A DNA stretch of 64,000 nt from Mariniblastus sp964414815 (GTDB taxonomy: Bacteria > Planctomycetota > Planctomycetia > Pirellulales > Pirellulaceae). The translations under genes and the position numbers were made by a program. Numbering within the stretch: position 1 is the stretch's first letter; the number at the start of each line of letters is the position of its first letter. Of the stretch, positions 26,086 to 35,589 are shown piece after piece. The stretch is taken from NCBI GenBank assembly GCA_964414815.1, contig CAYPXY010000026.1, forward strand, positions 1-64,000, written 5' to 3'. The notes beneath the pieces are model-generated. The model was given only the letters and a program-made list of their open reading frames with translations. It was not told the origin of the DNA and did no database searches.

Positions 26086-27798
26086 ATGCTCCCGGTAGTG
26101 TACTCGCCCTGCCTCGGCAGCCTTCAGGCCGCAGAACGCTCGCAGGGCAAACGCCGTGCGGGTAAACGTTGGCTGAGCCTCTCGCTGGTGGTGGCTTGCC
26201 TGACCTCGGCTTCTTCTCCGCTGGCCGCACAGCAGATCGACGATTCCCATCGGCCAGATTCCAATCGACCGGCACCCACTGTCCAGCGTTTCGCCCCGCC
26301 CGTTCATATTACACCGGGTTCTGCGACGGCTATGCCCCCGAATCGTCACGTCCGAAAATCAGCTCCGGGGCCTGATCTCGGCGGTATGCCCCACCATCCT
26401 CAGCAACAAATCGGGCTGCAAGATCGCCTCGAACGCGCCTTTACGAAAGACCATCACGATCAACCGCAAGCATCCAGCCAAACGGGGCAATCGTCCTTTC
26501 AAGCCGGACGTTCGGTCGGCAGCGGTCTTGAGACTGCAGGCCAGGTCAGACAACTGACGGCGCCCCAGCCCCATCCGGTGGCCTCAACCTACGAACATCA
26601 ACTGGTCACATCGAACTCGAAAGTAGAACGGGAATCCACGAGCCGCCAGGAAACTTACTCACCGCCTTCAGGCCATCCGATGGGGCATCGTTCGATGCAG
26701 CAAGCTCCGCGCGGAGGCGAGCCGGCCGCCCACAGTATCCTCCAAACCGCCGCCCAGGATCCGATCCCCACCGAACCGCCAGTTCGCCATGCCCTGCTTC
26801 AAGACTCCTGGGAACGTCGTGAGGTTCATGCGGAACCATCGCTCGAATGGTCCGATTCGCTGCCTCCGATCGCGGAACACGAATTCCCTTCGCACGTTGC
26901 CAACCAGGATGGCCCGAAAGCTCGCCCGATTTCAGTCCTGAATCGTCAGGATGACGGCCACGATTTCCGGCCCATGCCAGCTCATCCCCAGGACAATCAG
27001 TTTCAGCAAGACCTGGAGCTTCTCGATCCGGGATTCGAGAAACGGAATCGACCGCAAACGGACAGTACTCGATCATTGCTTGACGACGAACGGGGAACGG
27101 GAGGTCTGTTTTCCTCCGATCGACGCCAGGACGGCGATTCAGGAGCCTCATCCCATACGTTTAACAAATCCTGTGACGAGTTCCAGCGAGAACTGCTCAA
27201 CACCAGCATTCGGGATATTTCGCTCGACATCAGCCCACCGCCGATCAATACGCAAACCCGTGCCATGTCGCAATCCCGCAACTGGACGGATCGACATGGC
27301 AATACAATTGCGGTCGGCACTCTGGTAGACCTGAGCCGCGGGTATGTGATTCTCGACAACGGCCAGAAAATTGCCCACGCACGACTGAGTGATGCGGATC
27401 TACTGGCGGTCAACGATCACTGGAATATCCCTCGGGTCTGCACGCTGGTGGCTCACGGAACGATACAACGAAACTGGGTACCGCAAACCTACACTTGGAC
27501 CGCCTCGTCGCTCTGCCATAAGCCACTCTATTTTGAGAATATCCAGCTTGAACGCTACGGACACACTCACGGTCCCGTCATGCAACCGATCCGATCGGTG
27601 GCCCACTTCTTTGTCAGTCTGGCGACACTGCCGTACCACACAGCGATTCATCCGGCCAACGAGTGTCAGTACGCTCTTGGACTTTACCGACCGGGAGATT
27701 GTGCTCCCTGGCTCAAAGATCCCATTCCGATCAGCCTGAGCGGATTGAGTCGTCAGGCCTTGGTCACCACTGGCCAGGCGCATGGATTGATTCGATAA
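26086..27798 (+). CDS. Secreted SHD1-domain protein with low-complexity N-terminus
   Basis: The protein is 570 residues from the ATG at 26086; a start at 26017 would overlap guaB. The signal peptide (KRWLSLSLVVACLTSASSPLAAQQ) precedes a long Pro/Gln/His-rich disordered region to about residue 395. Next is an SHD1 (SLA1 homology domain 1)-like domain (RNWTDRHGNTIAVGTLVDLSRGYVILDNGQKIAHARLSDADLLAV), a frequent planctomycete module. A conserved-looking C-terminal region with four cysteines (CTLVAHG, SLCHKP, NECQYALGLYRPGDCAPW) follows. Function is unknown. It may be translationally coupled to guaB, only two bases upstream. Confidence 0.75.
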   Translation: MLPVVYSPCLGSLQAAERSQGKRRAGKRWLSLSLVVACLTSASSPLAAQQIDDSHRPDSNRPAPTVQRFAPPVHITPGSATAMPPNRHVRKSAPGPDLGGMPHHPQQQIGLQDRLERAFTKDHHDQPQASSQTGQSSFQAGRSVGSGLETAGQVRQLTAPQPHPVASTYEHQLVTSNSKVERESTSRQETYSPPSGHPMGHRSMQQAPRGGEPAAHSILQTAAQDPIPTEPPVRHALLQDSWERREVHAEPSLEWSDSLPPIAEHEFPSHVANQDGPKARPISVLNRQDDGHDFRPMPAHPQDNQFQQDLELLDPGFEKRNRPQTDSTRSLLDDERGTGGLFSSDRRQDGDSGASSHTFNKSCDEFQRELLNTSIRDISLDISPPPINTQTRAMSQSRNWTDRHGNTIAVGTLVDLSRGYVILDNGQKIAHARLSDADLLAVNDHWNIPRVCTLVAHGTIQRNWVPQTYTWTASSLCHKPLYFENIQLERYGHTHGPVMQPIRSVAHFFVSLATLPYHTAIHPANECQYALGLYRPGDCAPWLKDPIPISLSGLSRQALVTTGQAHGLIR

Positions 27799-27897
27799 AC
27801 CACATCAGGCTCCACTGCCGACACCTGAACGATTGAGGACAATCGTTCTACAATAAAACACCCCACAGACATGAACACGTGCTGAGGGCGATTGGCT

Positions 27898-27928
27898 GGC
27901 CGCAGGTGAAACACCCTGCGGCCTTTTT
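27898..27928 (+). terminator. Intrinsic terminator after guaB-SHD1 operon
   Basis: GGCCGCAGG (27898-27906) pairs with CCTGCGGCC (27914-27922) around a seven-base loop and is followed by five T residues. It lies about 100 bp after the SHD1 gene stop on the same strand. Confidence 0.85.
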
Positions 27929-27964
27929 CGTATACCGTTTACGAGTGAGGTCCGAACCTATCCA

Positions 27965-28110
27965 AGGAGTTGTCCCGAAATAGCTTCCCGGTTTTATCAA
28001 GGTCGATCATCACCCGAAGCGTAGCGAGGGAAGGCATAACTAGGCCGGAGTGGTCCCTCGCTTACGCTTCGGGTTATGATGAAATACGGAAGTTATTTAA
28101 GGACAATTCT
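27965..28110. repeat. Full-length dispersed palindromic (MITE-like) element, copy 3
   Basis: Its ends are AGGAGTTGTCCCGAAATAGC and TTATTTAAGGACAATTCT. The inner arms ACCCGAAGCGTAGCGAGGGA and TCCCTCGCTTACGCTTCGGG flank a roughly 25-bp unpaired centre. It matches the copies at 4706-4857 and 38015-38162 along most of its length. It lies just past the stop of the diadenylate-cyclase-like gene. Confidence 0.82.
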
Positions 28111-28122
28111 TAAGCCGGGGCG

Positions 28123-29052
28123 TCAGTCCGTCCCCGGTTCTGCATCGCCGGCCTTCCACTTCATGGGTCGCGGCAAGGTCTCGATTCGCAAAACGACTTC
28201 GCCATCCTGATAGATGCGGACGGTACCACCTGACTGGCTGACCACCACCGCAATCGCCTTCGTATTTTTGCTGATTGCCGCCGCCGCAAAGTGCCTGGCC
28301 CCGAGTCCGCGCGTCATGGTGACATCCACCGGCAGTGTGTCGATAATACGGCAGCAGCCTTCGACCACGCCCTCGGATGAGACGACAAAGCAACCGTCCA
28401 TTTGTGCCAGTTCCTTGATACTGTCATGGATTTTGGAGTCCAGCAGATCCCGCTCATGGCGAGCATAACCTTTGATAATTTCGAAACCGGCGGCTCGAGA
28501 GTGTTTCAAAACCTTGCGATGGTCTCCGACGACAAACATCGTTCCAATCGGCTTTCCCTCGCGCCCTTCACGTCCGATTTCAACCGAAAGATCGACCACC
28601 GTTCTCAACGTTTCCAGGGGAACTTCGGTTTTCAGTTTCCGCAGGTCGGCCGCCGAAAGTCGTCCCAAACGCTCGTTGAGCCGCAGCAAACTGATCGAAT
28701 CGATGTCGTCCTGGTCAAACCAGCCATACACCGCGACCACCGTCGAACTGGGCGAAATATACTCCTGGGCCACGCTCGAGAGCAGCGATAACGTGAGCTG
28801 ATTGTGGATCGAAGTCCCTGGCCGGTCGATCAACACTGTTTTCAGCCCGTTTTTTTCCGCCCCCTCCAGAACAGATTTTTCGTTCGATGCAACGACGGTC
28901 GCATCGATCGAAGCCGTTTTCTGCATCAGTTTCTTCCAATCGACAGGCTCCTCCAGGAGCAGGACGATTGCTTCGGCGTCATTGGTTTTGGCAAGACGAA
29001 TCGCTCCGTCGAGAAACGAAAAGAATTGGGAGGCATTCGCAGGCGGATTCAT
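28123..29052 (-). CDS. DacZ-like diadenylate cyclase
   Basis: The protein is 309 residues from the ATG at 29052. The N-terminal half resembles the pyruvate-kinase-C-like domain of DacZ proteins (AEAIVLLLEEPVDWKKLMQKT...). The C-terminal half is a DisA_N/DAC domain, with the DGCFVVSSEGVVEGCCRII region where DGA is usual and GARHFAAAAISKNTKAIAVVVSQSGGTVRIYQDG where RHR is usual. DAC enzymes make cyclic di-AMP from two ATP, a second messenger in osmotic and DNA-integrity control. The altered motifs (DGC, RHF) recall archaeal-type DacZ rather than DisA/CdaA, so activity is likely but untested. Confidence 0.82.
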   Translation of the reverse strand: MNPPANASQFFSFLDGAIRLAKTNDAEAIVLLLEEPVDWKKLMQKTASIDATVVASNEKSVLEGAEKNGLKTVLIDRPGTSIHNQLTLSLLSSVAQEYISPSSTVVAVYGWFDQDDIDSISLLRLNERLGRLSAADLRKLKTEVPLETLRTVVDLSVEIGREGREGKPIGTMFVVGDHRKVLKHSRAAGFEIIKGYARHERDLLDSKIHDSIKELAQMDGCFVVSSEGVVEGCCRIIDTLPVDVTMTRGLGARHFAAAAISKNTKAIAVVVSQSGGTVRIYQDGEVVLRIETLPRPMKWKAGDAEPGTD

Positions 29053-29163
29053 GGGCAGCAAAGGGCGAAATTTGAAGGCGAAGCCTATAATCTAACCAAA
29101 TTGCAGACAGAGACAACCAAGAACCCGGAAAATATCCATCGACGCCAATGTGAGCCAATGCAA

Positions 29164-29886
29164 TTAACGATTGAAAGCCGAATTGATCGAGGGAAGCTTA
29201 AGAGCCGAGCGGACGGGCTGCGATTCCAATCCGGCCGATCCCTTTTGCTGTTCCACATAGTGCTGCCAGGCAACCACATCGTGACCAAACGGCTGACCTG
29301 TCGAAGCCCGTAGCGACTCGGCCGCACGCAACTGCAAGGCAGGATCAGGATCATTCAACGCAATCTCGAGTGCCCGCATGGCGGATCCGCCTGAAAAATT
29401 CCCCAAGGCCCGGGTCGCTGCCAATCGGACATCAATGTGAGTGTCATTGGCGACCAGTTCCTGAAGCTGGGGAATCGCCAGATCCGGAGTCTTTCGCTGC
29501 CAAGCATCAATCGCCGCAATGCGAACGTCCGAATTGTAGTCCCGAGACGCATTTTCCAGTGCATCCTGAGCCGCGGGGCAATCGAGTTCGCCCAGCAACT
29601 GGACTGCGTGAAGACGCATCAGCAAAACCGAATCGCGACTGGCCGTCTGGCCCAGCATCTCCCCGGCGCGTTGCTTTTCGTCAAAGCCTCCGCCCTTGGC
29701 CGCCTGAACCGTCTCTTCCATGCGTTTCTTTTTCGTAAACAGCGTATCCGCAATCCGCTCCTCCTCCGCCCAGCGATCGCGCGCCCAAGGGGAGTAACGC
29801 CCTGTCTTCCAGAACATTCCTTCAGCGCAACCGCTTACCACGATCAACGAAATCGAAATGAACAACAGTACAAAGGTATGCTTCAT
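29164..29886 (-). CDS. HEAT-repeat lipoprotein
   Basis: The 240-residue protein has a lipoprotein signal (MKHTFVLLFISISLIVVSGC, lipidated Cys at residue 20). Three to four HEAT-like repeats follow (LMRLHAVQLLGELDCPAAQDALENASRDYNSDVRIAAIDAW, HIDVRLAATRALGNFSGGSAMRALEIALNDPDPALQLRAAESLRAS). It is a likely scaffold facing the periplasm. The gene is 111 bp upstream of the diadenylate-cyclase-like gene on the same strand, and the two could share a transcript. The ATG start is at 29886. Confidence 0.85.
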   Translation of the reverse strand: MKHTFVLLFISISLIVVSGCAEGMFWKTGRYSPWARDRWAEEERIADTLFTKKKRMEETVQAAKGGGFDEKQRAGEMLGQTASRDSVLLMRLHAVQLLGELDCPAAQDALENASRDYNSDVRIAAIDAWQRKTPDLAIPQLQELVANDTHIDVRLAATRALGNFSGGSAMRALEIALNDPDPALQLRAAESLRASTGQPFGHDVVAWQHYVEQQKGSAGLESQPVRSALKLPSINSAFNR

Positions 29887-29972
29887 AGAATAGGTCCTGG
29901 CCAGCCATTCTGGCGAGGAACTTTAGCAGAACCCCCAGCCCGATCAAAACCCAATCCGGGGAGCTAGCAAGC

Positions 29973-30002
29973 AAAACGCCCCCGTTTTCACGGAGGCGTT
30001 TG
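29973..30002 (-). terminator. Probable terminator after the BY-kinase gene
   Basis: Read on the minus strand, AAACGCC (ending 29996) pairs with GGCGTTT (29973-29979) with an inner CCG..CGG stem, and the 3' arm ends in TTTT. It lies about 50 bp after the tyrosine kinase stop at 30054. Confidence 0.65.
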
Positions 30003-30053
30003 AAGAAAAGCAATTTAAACTAAGATCGACTTTTGGCCTGACCCTAGCCGCGA

Positions 30054-32417
30054 TTAGCTCGGCGGCGTACTGGTCGTCTGATCTTCAAGCCGCCTGGGCG
30101 CCTTGGTGGGCGGAGTTGCAGTCGGCTTGTCATCTTCGTAGTACTTGCCGGCACCGTAACCGTATCCATAGCCATAACCGTATCCATTGTACGAGTAACC
30201 AGCGCGGTAGGCACCATAAGTGTATTGGCTGCCATAACCCGACTGGGCTCCCACACCATTGACCACCAGGCCAATACAGTTTGCTCCGAGATTTTGCAAC
30301 ATCTCGGTTGCCCGGTCAGCACTGACACGAACGTTTTTCTTGATCCGGATACACAAGATCACGCCATCGACACGGGCGGCAATCGGGCACGCATCGGTCA
30401 CCGCCAACAGCGGCGGGGTGTCGATGATCACAAAGTCAAACTCCACTCGCATTTCCTCGATCAATTCCTTGACCTGGGGAGACGAACTCAACTCGGCTGG
30501 GTTGTAGGGCTTCGCACCGCAAGGCATCACGGTCAACCCTTCAATCTCCGTGCAATCATAGAGAACGTCGTGCCAATCCGATTCACCGTTTAGGACGGTC
30601 GCAAATCCGGTTTTCGACGTAATGCCAAAGGTCGTGGCCTGTCGAGGACGACGCATGTCCGCATCGACCAGCAACACCCGCTTGCCAGCTTGGGCAATCG
30701 ACACCGCCAAGTTCGCGGCCAACGTTGATTTACCGTCACCGGGGGTCGGACTGGTGATTTGAATGACGGAGTGCTGTTTCCCCTGAGTATTGAAGAACAG
30801 CGATGTCCGCACCGCACGGAAGGCCTCGGCCACCTGCGACTTCGGTCGGTGATAAGTACAAACAACCGGTTCGATCAAGGAGTTCTCGACCAGGAAACGT
30901 TTGTTCTGTCCAATGACCGGAATATGCCCGATCAGCGGAACATTGAGTTGTTTGACGATTTCGTCCGGGTTGTGGAAGGTCTTGTCGGCCAGTTCCACCA
31001 GGCATCCCAAACCGAATCCACTCAGCAGCCCTAACAAGCCTCCGATACTGAGAATCAGCGGCAGGATGGGCCACGATTGTTTGCCAGGCCGGGCAGGTTC
31101 GATAATCTTGAAGTTGAATCCTTCATCATGACGAGTACTCGAAATCTGCATCTGCGGATCCGACTCGATTACTTTCCGGGCAATATCCCGAACGAGTCCT
31201 TCGGTCCGCTCGATTGCTTGTTTGATCGTATCAATCCTTTGCTGAACCTGGGTCAAACGGGTCGCTTCCTTGTGGTGCTCGGCCCACTGTTCAGCTGCGC
31301 GGGCCAAGGTTTCCTGCTCGATTTCTATTTTTTGCTGATACATCGACAGAACCCGCTGAAGTGCCACCATAGGATCGGAAGCCACCAGCGGGTTTTCTTT
31401 CTGCATATCTCTTTGCAATTGCTGCGTTCGCTTGATCTGGTTATCGATGGCGATCATACTTGAGTGTCCCGCACCAAATTGCGTCTCAAGATTTGCCTTC
31501 TGGGCCAACAAGCTGATCAGTTGCAGTTCGAGTTGCATCTGGCCGCCCTCTCTGGACGTTCCACTATAATCCTTGATATAGCCACTCTGGACCAAAGAAT
31601 AATAGAAACTATTGGCCGCATCTGGCCCTACGGCAAGCGCGTTGAGTGTGTTGTGAACAATTCCTTCCCATTCATTAACCCGCTTTTGCGACTCTTCCAT
31701 AACCGCCCCTATCCGAACCAGTGAATGCTCGTGAAGATTGAGATTGGGTCCCAGTGTGGGAGCATCATATTCCTGTTGCACCGTGCGAAGTTGTTCTTGA
31801 AGTTCCGCAAGCCCTTTGTTGAACTTGGCATCAACATCACTCAACAATTCTCTGTAGCGACTCGACTCCTGCTTGTATTCGTGGTCAAGCTCGGTCCGAT
31901 AAGTATGAATCAGCTTGTTCAGAATCGTCGAAACTTCATTTCGGTCACGACTGTAGAACTTCAACGAATACAGAGATGGCTCGTCTCGGTCAGGGCGAGC
32001 CACCAGATTGTCCCTTACATACTCGATCACCTCCTCCTTTGACATATCGTTGAATGAGCGATAGTTCATCAGGTTGTTCTCATCGAGACACTTGTTGACA
32101 ATATTGTACTCGCCAATCAAACGATCATGACGCATCTCAAAATCTTCCTGCAACGGTGCCACCGGAGAGGTGTTTGTGATATGCACGACCGTCGACTTGC
32201 GAGGTTCGATTTTTACTTTCGCTTCGCTTCGATAGGTGGGCTCACATTGCGCATTGAATAAACCGCCCAACGCCAAGCCTGCCACCAAGCCGAGAAACAC
32301 CAGCCACTTGCGACGGCTCAACACACCCCAGATATCAAAAGTGTTGTTTTGCTGCGGAGCCGCAAAAACAAATGCGGGACCTGAGTGATTAGAAACTTGC
32401 TGGCTGAGGGAATCCAC
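30054..32417 (-). CDS. Wzz / BY-kinase polysaccharide tyrosine autokinase
   Basis: The 787-residue protein combines a Wzz chain-length-determinant domain, with transmembrane segments near residues 35-52 and 458-480 and a coiled-coil middle, and a cytoplasmic bacterial tyrosine kinase. Walker A is in SPTPGDGKSTLAANLAV, Walker A' in VLLVDADMRRP and Walker B in FVIIDTPPLL. The tail is rich in Tyr-Gly pairs (YSYNGYGYGYGYGYGAGKYY), the site of autophosphorylation in this family. It controls export and length of exopolysaccharide. The start is a GTG at 32417 with GGAGG eight bases upstream. No glycosyltransferases are adjacent in this window. Confidence 0.93.
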   Translation of the reverse strand: MDSLSQQVSNHSGPAFVFAAPQQNNTFDIWGVLSRRKWLVFLGLVAGLALGGLFNAQCEPTYRSEAKVKIEPRKSTVVHITNTSPVAPLQEDFEMRHDRLIGEYNIVNKCLDENNLMNYRSFNDMSKEEVIEYVRDNLVARPDRDEPSLYSLKFYSRDRNEVSTILNKLIHTYRTELDHEYKQESSRYRELLSDVDAKFNKGLAELQEQLRTVQQEYDAPTLGPNLNLHEHSLVRIGAVMEESQKRVNEWEGIVHNTLNALAVGPDAANSFYYSLVQSGYIKDYSGTSREGGQMQLELQLISLLAQKANLETQFGAGHSSMIAIDNQIKRTQQLQRDMQKENPLVASDPMVALQRVLSMYQQKIEIEQETLARAAEQWAEHHKEATRLTQVQQRIDTIKQAIERTEGLVRDIARKVIESDPQMQISSTRHDEGFNFKIIEPARPGKQSWPILPLILSIGGLLGLLSGFGLGCLVELADKTFHNPDEIVKQLNVPLIGHIPVIGQNKRFLVENSLIEPVVCTYHRPKSQVAEAFRAVRTSLFFNTQGKQHSVIQITSPTPGDGKSTLAANLAVSIAQAGKRVLLVDADMRRPRQATTFGITSKTGFATVLNGESDWHDVLYDCTEIEGLTVMPCGAKPYNPAELSSSPQVKELIEEMRVEFDFVIIDTPPLLAVTDACPIAARVDGVILCIRIKKNVRVSADRATEMLQNLGANCIGLVVNGVGAQSGYGSQYTYGAYRAGYSYNGYGYGYGYGYGAGKYYEDDKPTATPPTKAPRRLEDQTTSTPPS

Positions 32418-32715
32418 GAAAGACCTCCAATTGCGTCAATGAAGAAATACGAGAACTTTAATATACCACCCGTTTCATCGATCTCAACGGTTCAAATTGT
32501 GATTGTGATCCGATTTCCGATAATTCATGGGGGACACCATGGGCGTATTCGACTTTTTTGGTTGTGCAATATTAAACGAATATTCGGGCTGTTCCTTGGG
32601 TAACAGCTCTGCCGAATGAACCCAGGTCAAGCTGTTACGACCGGAGAGACCAATGGGTTCGGGCCCCTGATTCACCCCTCCCAACAGCATCGCATGAATG
32701 CTAACATTTTCGGGC

Positions 32716-35340
32716 ATGTCAACCACTCCGATGATGCGCCAGTACCACGAAGCCAAAGAGGCTTGTGGCGACGCGCTGTTGCTCTTCCGCATGGGAGATT
32801 TCTACGAACTGTTTTACGAAGATGCCCGCACGGCATCGAAAATCCTGGGGCTGGCACTCACCTCACGGGACCGCTCGGAAAACGGTGTCCCCATGGCCGG
32901 CTTTCCCCACCATCAGCTTGAGTCCTATCTCGCCAAACTGATCAAGCAGGGACTTCGCGTGGCCGTTTGCGAACAAGTCGAAAATCCGCAAACGGCCAAA
33001 GGACTGGTCAAGCGAGAAGTGACCCAAGTCGTTTCTCCGGGAACCATCACGGATCACGAACTACTCGATCCCACCACCAACAATTATCTGGTTGCACTTT
33101 TTCGCGGCCGCGCAACCAACCCAGCCAAACAAAGTCCTCCTCTCTGCGGTGTCGCGTGGGCAGATTCCTCGACCGGACGTTTTTTCACCACCGAAATTGA
33201 TGAATCGAACTTGCTGGATCTGTTGGCTCGATTGAACGCCAGCGAAATGATTGTCCCCCAAGGCCAGGAAGACGCACTCGACAGCTTGCCGATACGCCCC
33301 GCCATGACGACGGTGCGTCCGCGTTGGGCTTTCTCGGATGCTACTGCGACCGAGGCCATCAAGAAGCAATTCAACATCGCCTCGCTCGACGGCTTCGGAT
33401 TGAACGAATTCGGTCCCGCTGCAATCTCGGCAGCCGGGGCATTGGTGGACTATCTGAAAGAAACCCAGAAGTCATCACTAGCCCACTTCGACCGAATCCA
33501 GCCGTGGCGCCCCACCCAGTTCCTCGATATTGATGCCGCCAGCTGGCGAAGCCTGGAAATCACTCAAACGATTCGCAACGCCCATCGCAGCGGCAGCCTG
33601 GTCGGCGTCATCGACCGCTGCGCAACACCGATGGGAAGCCGATTGCTGACCGACTGGCTGTCCAGCCCGCTCACACAAGCCAACGCCCTGGAAGAGCGTC
33701 TCGATGCGGTGCAGTCGCTGGTCGAAAACCAGAAACTTCGACATGGTCTTCGCGATGGCCTAAAAGATGTCTTTGATCTTCAGCGGCTGCTGGCCCGTGT
33801 CTCCGTGGGACGATCCTCGCCCCGTGACCTGCAATGTGTTGAACGAACACTGAACGTCGTTCCGATCATCCACCAACTCCTTCAGGGAAACAGCAGCCGA
33901 TTGCTGACGCAACTGGGGCTCGATCTCGACGCTTGCGATGACCTGCGAAAGGAACTTGCCGCCGCATTAGTGGATGCCTGTCCGAACTCCACCAAAGATG
34001 GCCTGTTCATTCGTCTGGGATACAACCCCCAGCTCGACGAATTCCGTTCGCTTGCGGCGGGCGGCAAACAGTGGATTGCCAAATATCAACAGAAGGTCAT
34101 CGACGAAACCGGAATTCCCCATCTGAAAGTCGGTTACAACAAGGTTTTCGGCTATTATCTGGAAACCACCAACGCCCATCGTGATAAACTTCCTCCCGAG
34201 TACATCCGAAAACAAACGCTCAAAAACGCTGAGCGATTTATTACGCCCGAACTGAAAGAGTACGAAGAAAAAGTTCTCTCGGCGGACTCTCAAGCCGAAG
34301 AACTCGAACTGCAGCTATTCGAACAATTGCGAAACCTGACCCGCGCTGCGACGCCGCGACTGAAATCCAATGCGGAGATCATTGCCATCCTGGATTGCCT
34401 TTGCGGGCTGGCACAACTGGCGGTCGAGCGGGGCTACTGCCGACCGAAATTGGTTTCCGGCAACACCATCAACATCGTCGATGGCAAACATCCCGTGCTG
34501 GACATTGTTGAGCCGCTGGGAACCTTTGTTCCCAACTCGACAACGATGGAAGAACAGGCCGGATTTTTGCATCTGATTACGGGCCCGAACATGGCCGGGA
34601 AAAGCACCTACATTCGGCAGGTCGCGCTGATCTCCCTGATGGCCCAGATCGGAAGTTTCGTCCCTGCAAAATCCGCCGAGATCGGCCTGATCGACAAAAT
34701 CTTTGCCCGCGTCGGCGCCAGCGATGAACTGTCTCGTGGCCAATCGACGTTTATGGTCGAAATGACGGAAACGGCTCGTATCCTCAATACGGCCACCCCC
34801 CGAAGTCTGGTCATCCTGGATGAAATCGGGCGTGGAACCAGCACCTATGATGGCGTTTCACTGGCCTGGGCCATCGCGGAATATCTCCACGATCAGATCG
34901 GATGCCGCACCCTTTTCGCGACTCACTATCATGAGCTGACTGAGCTCGAAAACGACTTTGTGGGTGTTCGCAACTACAACGTTTCCGTCAAGGAATGGGA
35001 CGACAAAATCGTGTTCCTGCACAAGATCGTTCCCGGCAGTGCGGACCAAAGCTACGGAATCCACGTCGCCAAACTGGCGGGGGTTCCCCATTGGGTCAAT
35101 CAACGAGCCCAACAAATCCTGCAGAAACTTGAATCTTCAGGAGAACAGGAATCCAGCCGCGAACAACTCAAAACCTCCCGACAGGATCAGGGAGGTGCCA
35201 TCCAGCTAACCCTGTTCGGCCATCACACCCATCCGCTGGTAGAGAAGATCAAAGCGCTCGATGCCAATCAGTTGACCCCGATGGGTGCCTTGCAAATGGT
35301 CCACGCCTGGAAAGAAGAAGTCGGGAAGGATGAAGACTGA
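32716..35340 (+). CDS. mutS: DNA mismatch repair protein MutS
   Basis: The protein is 874 residues from the ATG at 32716 (MSTTPMMRQYHEAKEACGDALLLFRMGDFYELF); an upstream start at 32698 adds six residues. The mismatch-binding GDFYELF motif, core and clamp domains, and ATPase domain are all present. The ATPase has Walker A GPNMAGKST, the ILDEIGRGTSTYDG Walker B/signature and the THYHELTELE switch. The C-terminal helix-turn-helix is less clear. It detects base mismatches and recruits repair enzymes. It is divergent from the BY-kinase gene, with a 298-bp spacer between them. No mutL is present here. Confidence 0.97.
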   Translation: MSTTPMMRQYHEAKEACGDALLLFRMGDFYELFYEDARTASKILGLALTSRDRSENGVPMAGFPHHQLESYLAKLIKQGLRVAVCEQVENPQTAKGLVKREVTQVVSPGTITDHELLDPTTNNYLVALFRGRATNPAKQSPPLCGVAWADSSTGRFFTTEIDESNLLDLLARLNASEMIVPQGQEDALDSLPIRPAMTTVRPRWAFSDATATEAIKKQFNIASLDGFGLNEFGPAAISAAGALVDYLKETQKSSLAHFDRIQPWRPTQFLDIDAASWRSLEITQTIRNAHRSGSLVGVIDRCATPMGSRLLTDWLSSPLTQANALEERLDAVQSLVENQKLRHGLRDGLKDVFDLQRLLARVSVGRSSPRDLQCVERTLNVVPIIHQLLQGNSSRLLTQLGLDLDACDDLRKELAAALVDACPNSTKDGLFIRLGYNPQLDEFRSLAAGGKQWIAKYQQKVIDETGIPHLKVGYNKVFGYYLETTNAHRDKLPPEYIRKQTLKNAERFITPELKEYEEKVLSADSQAEELELQLFEQLRNLTRAATPRLKSNAEIIAILDCLCGLAQLAVERGYCRPKLVSGNTINIVDGKHPVLDIVEPLGTFVPNSTTMEEQAGFLHLITGPNMAGKSTYIRQVALISLMAQIGSFVPAKSAEIGLIDKIFARVGASDELSRGQSTFMVEMTETARILNTATPRSLVILDEIGRGTSTYDGVSLAWAIAEYLHDQIGCRTLFATHYHELTELENDFVGVRNYNVSVKEWDDKIVFLHKIVPGSADQSYGIHVAKLAGVPHWVNQRAQQILQKLESSGEQESSREQLKTSRQDQGGAIQLTLFGHHTHPLVEKIKALDANQLTPMGALQMVHAWKEEVGKDED

Positions 35341-35589
35341 AATCTTTAGCTAATCCTCATAATCCTGACAAAATTGGCTTGGCGCGATCCAAAATGGACT
35401 GAGCGTCGTACTTTTGCTGAAGAAAGTGTAATACTTCCCCAGAGCCCGTTTCTCCAACGGCATAACGGATTGATTCCGTTGTGCGGAGAACCTGGCTCAA
35501 CGAAGGATCACAAAATTTTAGTTCGTTGCCATGGACTGGCTTTCGACTTCGGCAAGGTGCCGACGATTGGAAACGCAATTTGACAGGCC

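Larger units (their letters stand above)
27799..28122. other. Spacer with terminator and palindromic element
   Basis: This 324-bp interval separates the convergent SHD1-protein and diadenylate-cyclase genes. It has no gene. It holds an intrinsic terminator at 27898-27928 and a full palindromic element at 27965-28110, described separately. Confidence 0.7.

Noticed and set aside
32484..32792. 102-codon minus-strand frame in the mutS/BY-kinase spacer.
   Set aside because: It overlaps the mutS start and its translation is not protein-like; the spacer is better seen as a divergent promoter.
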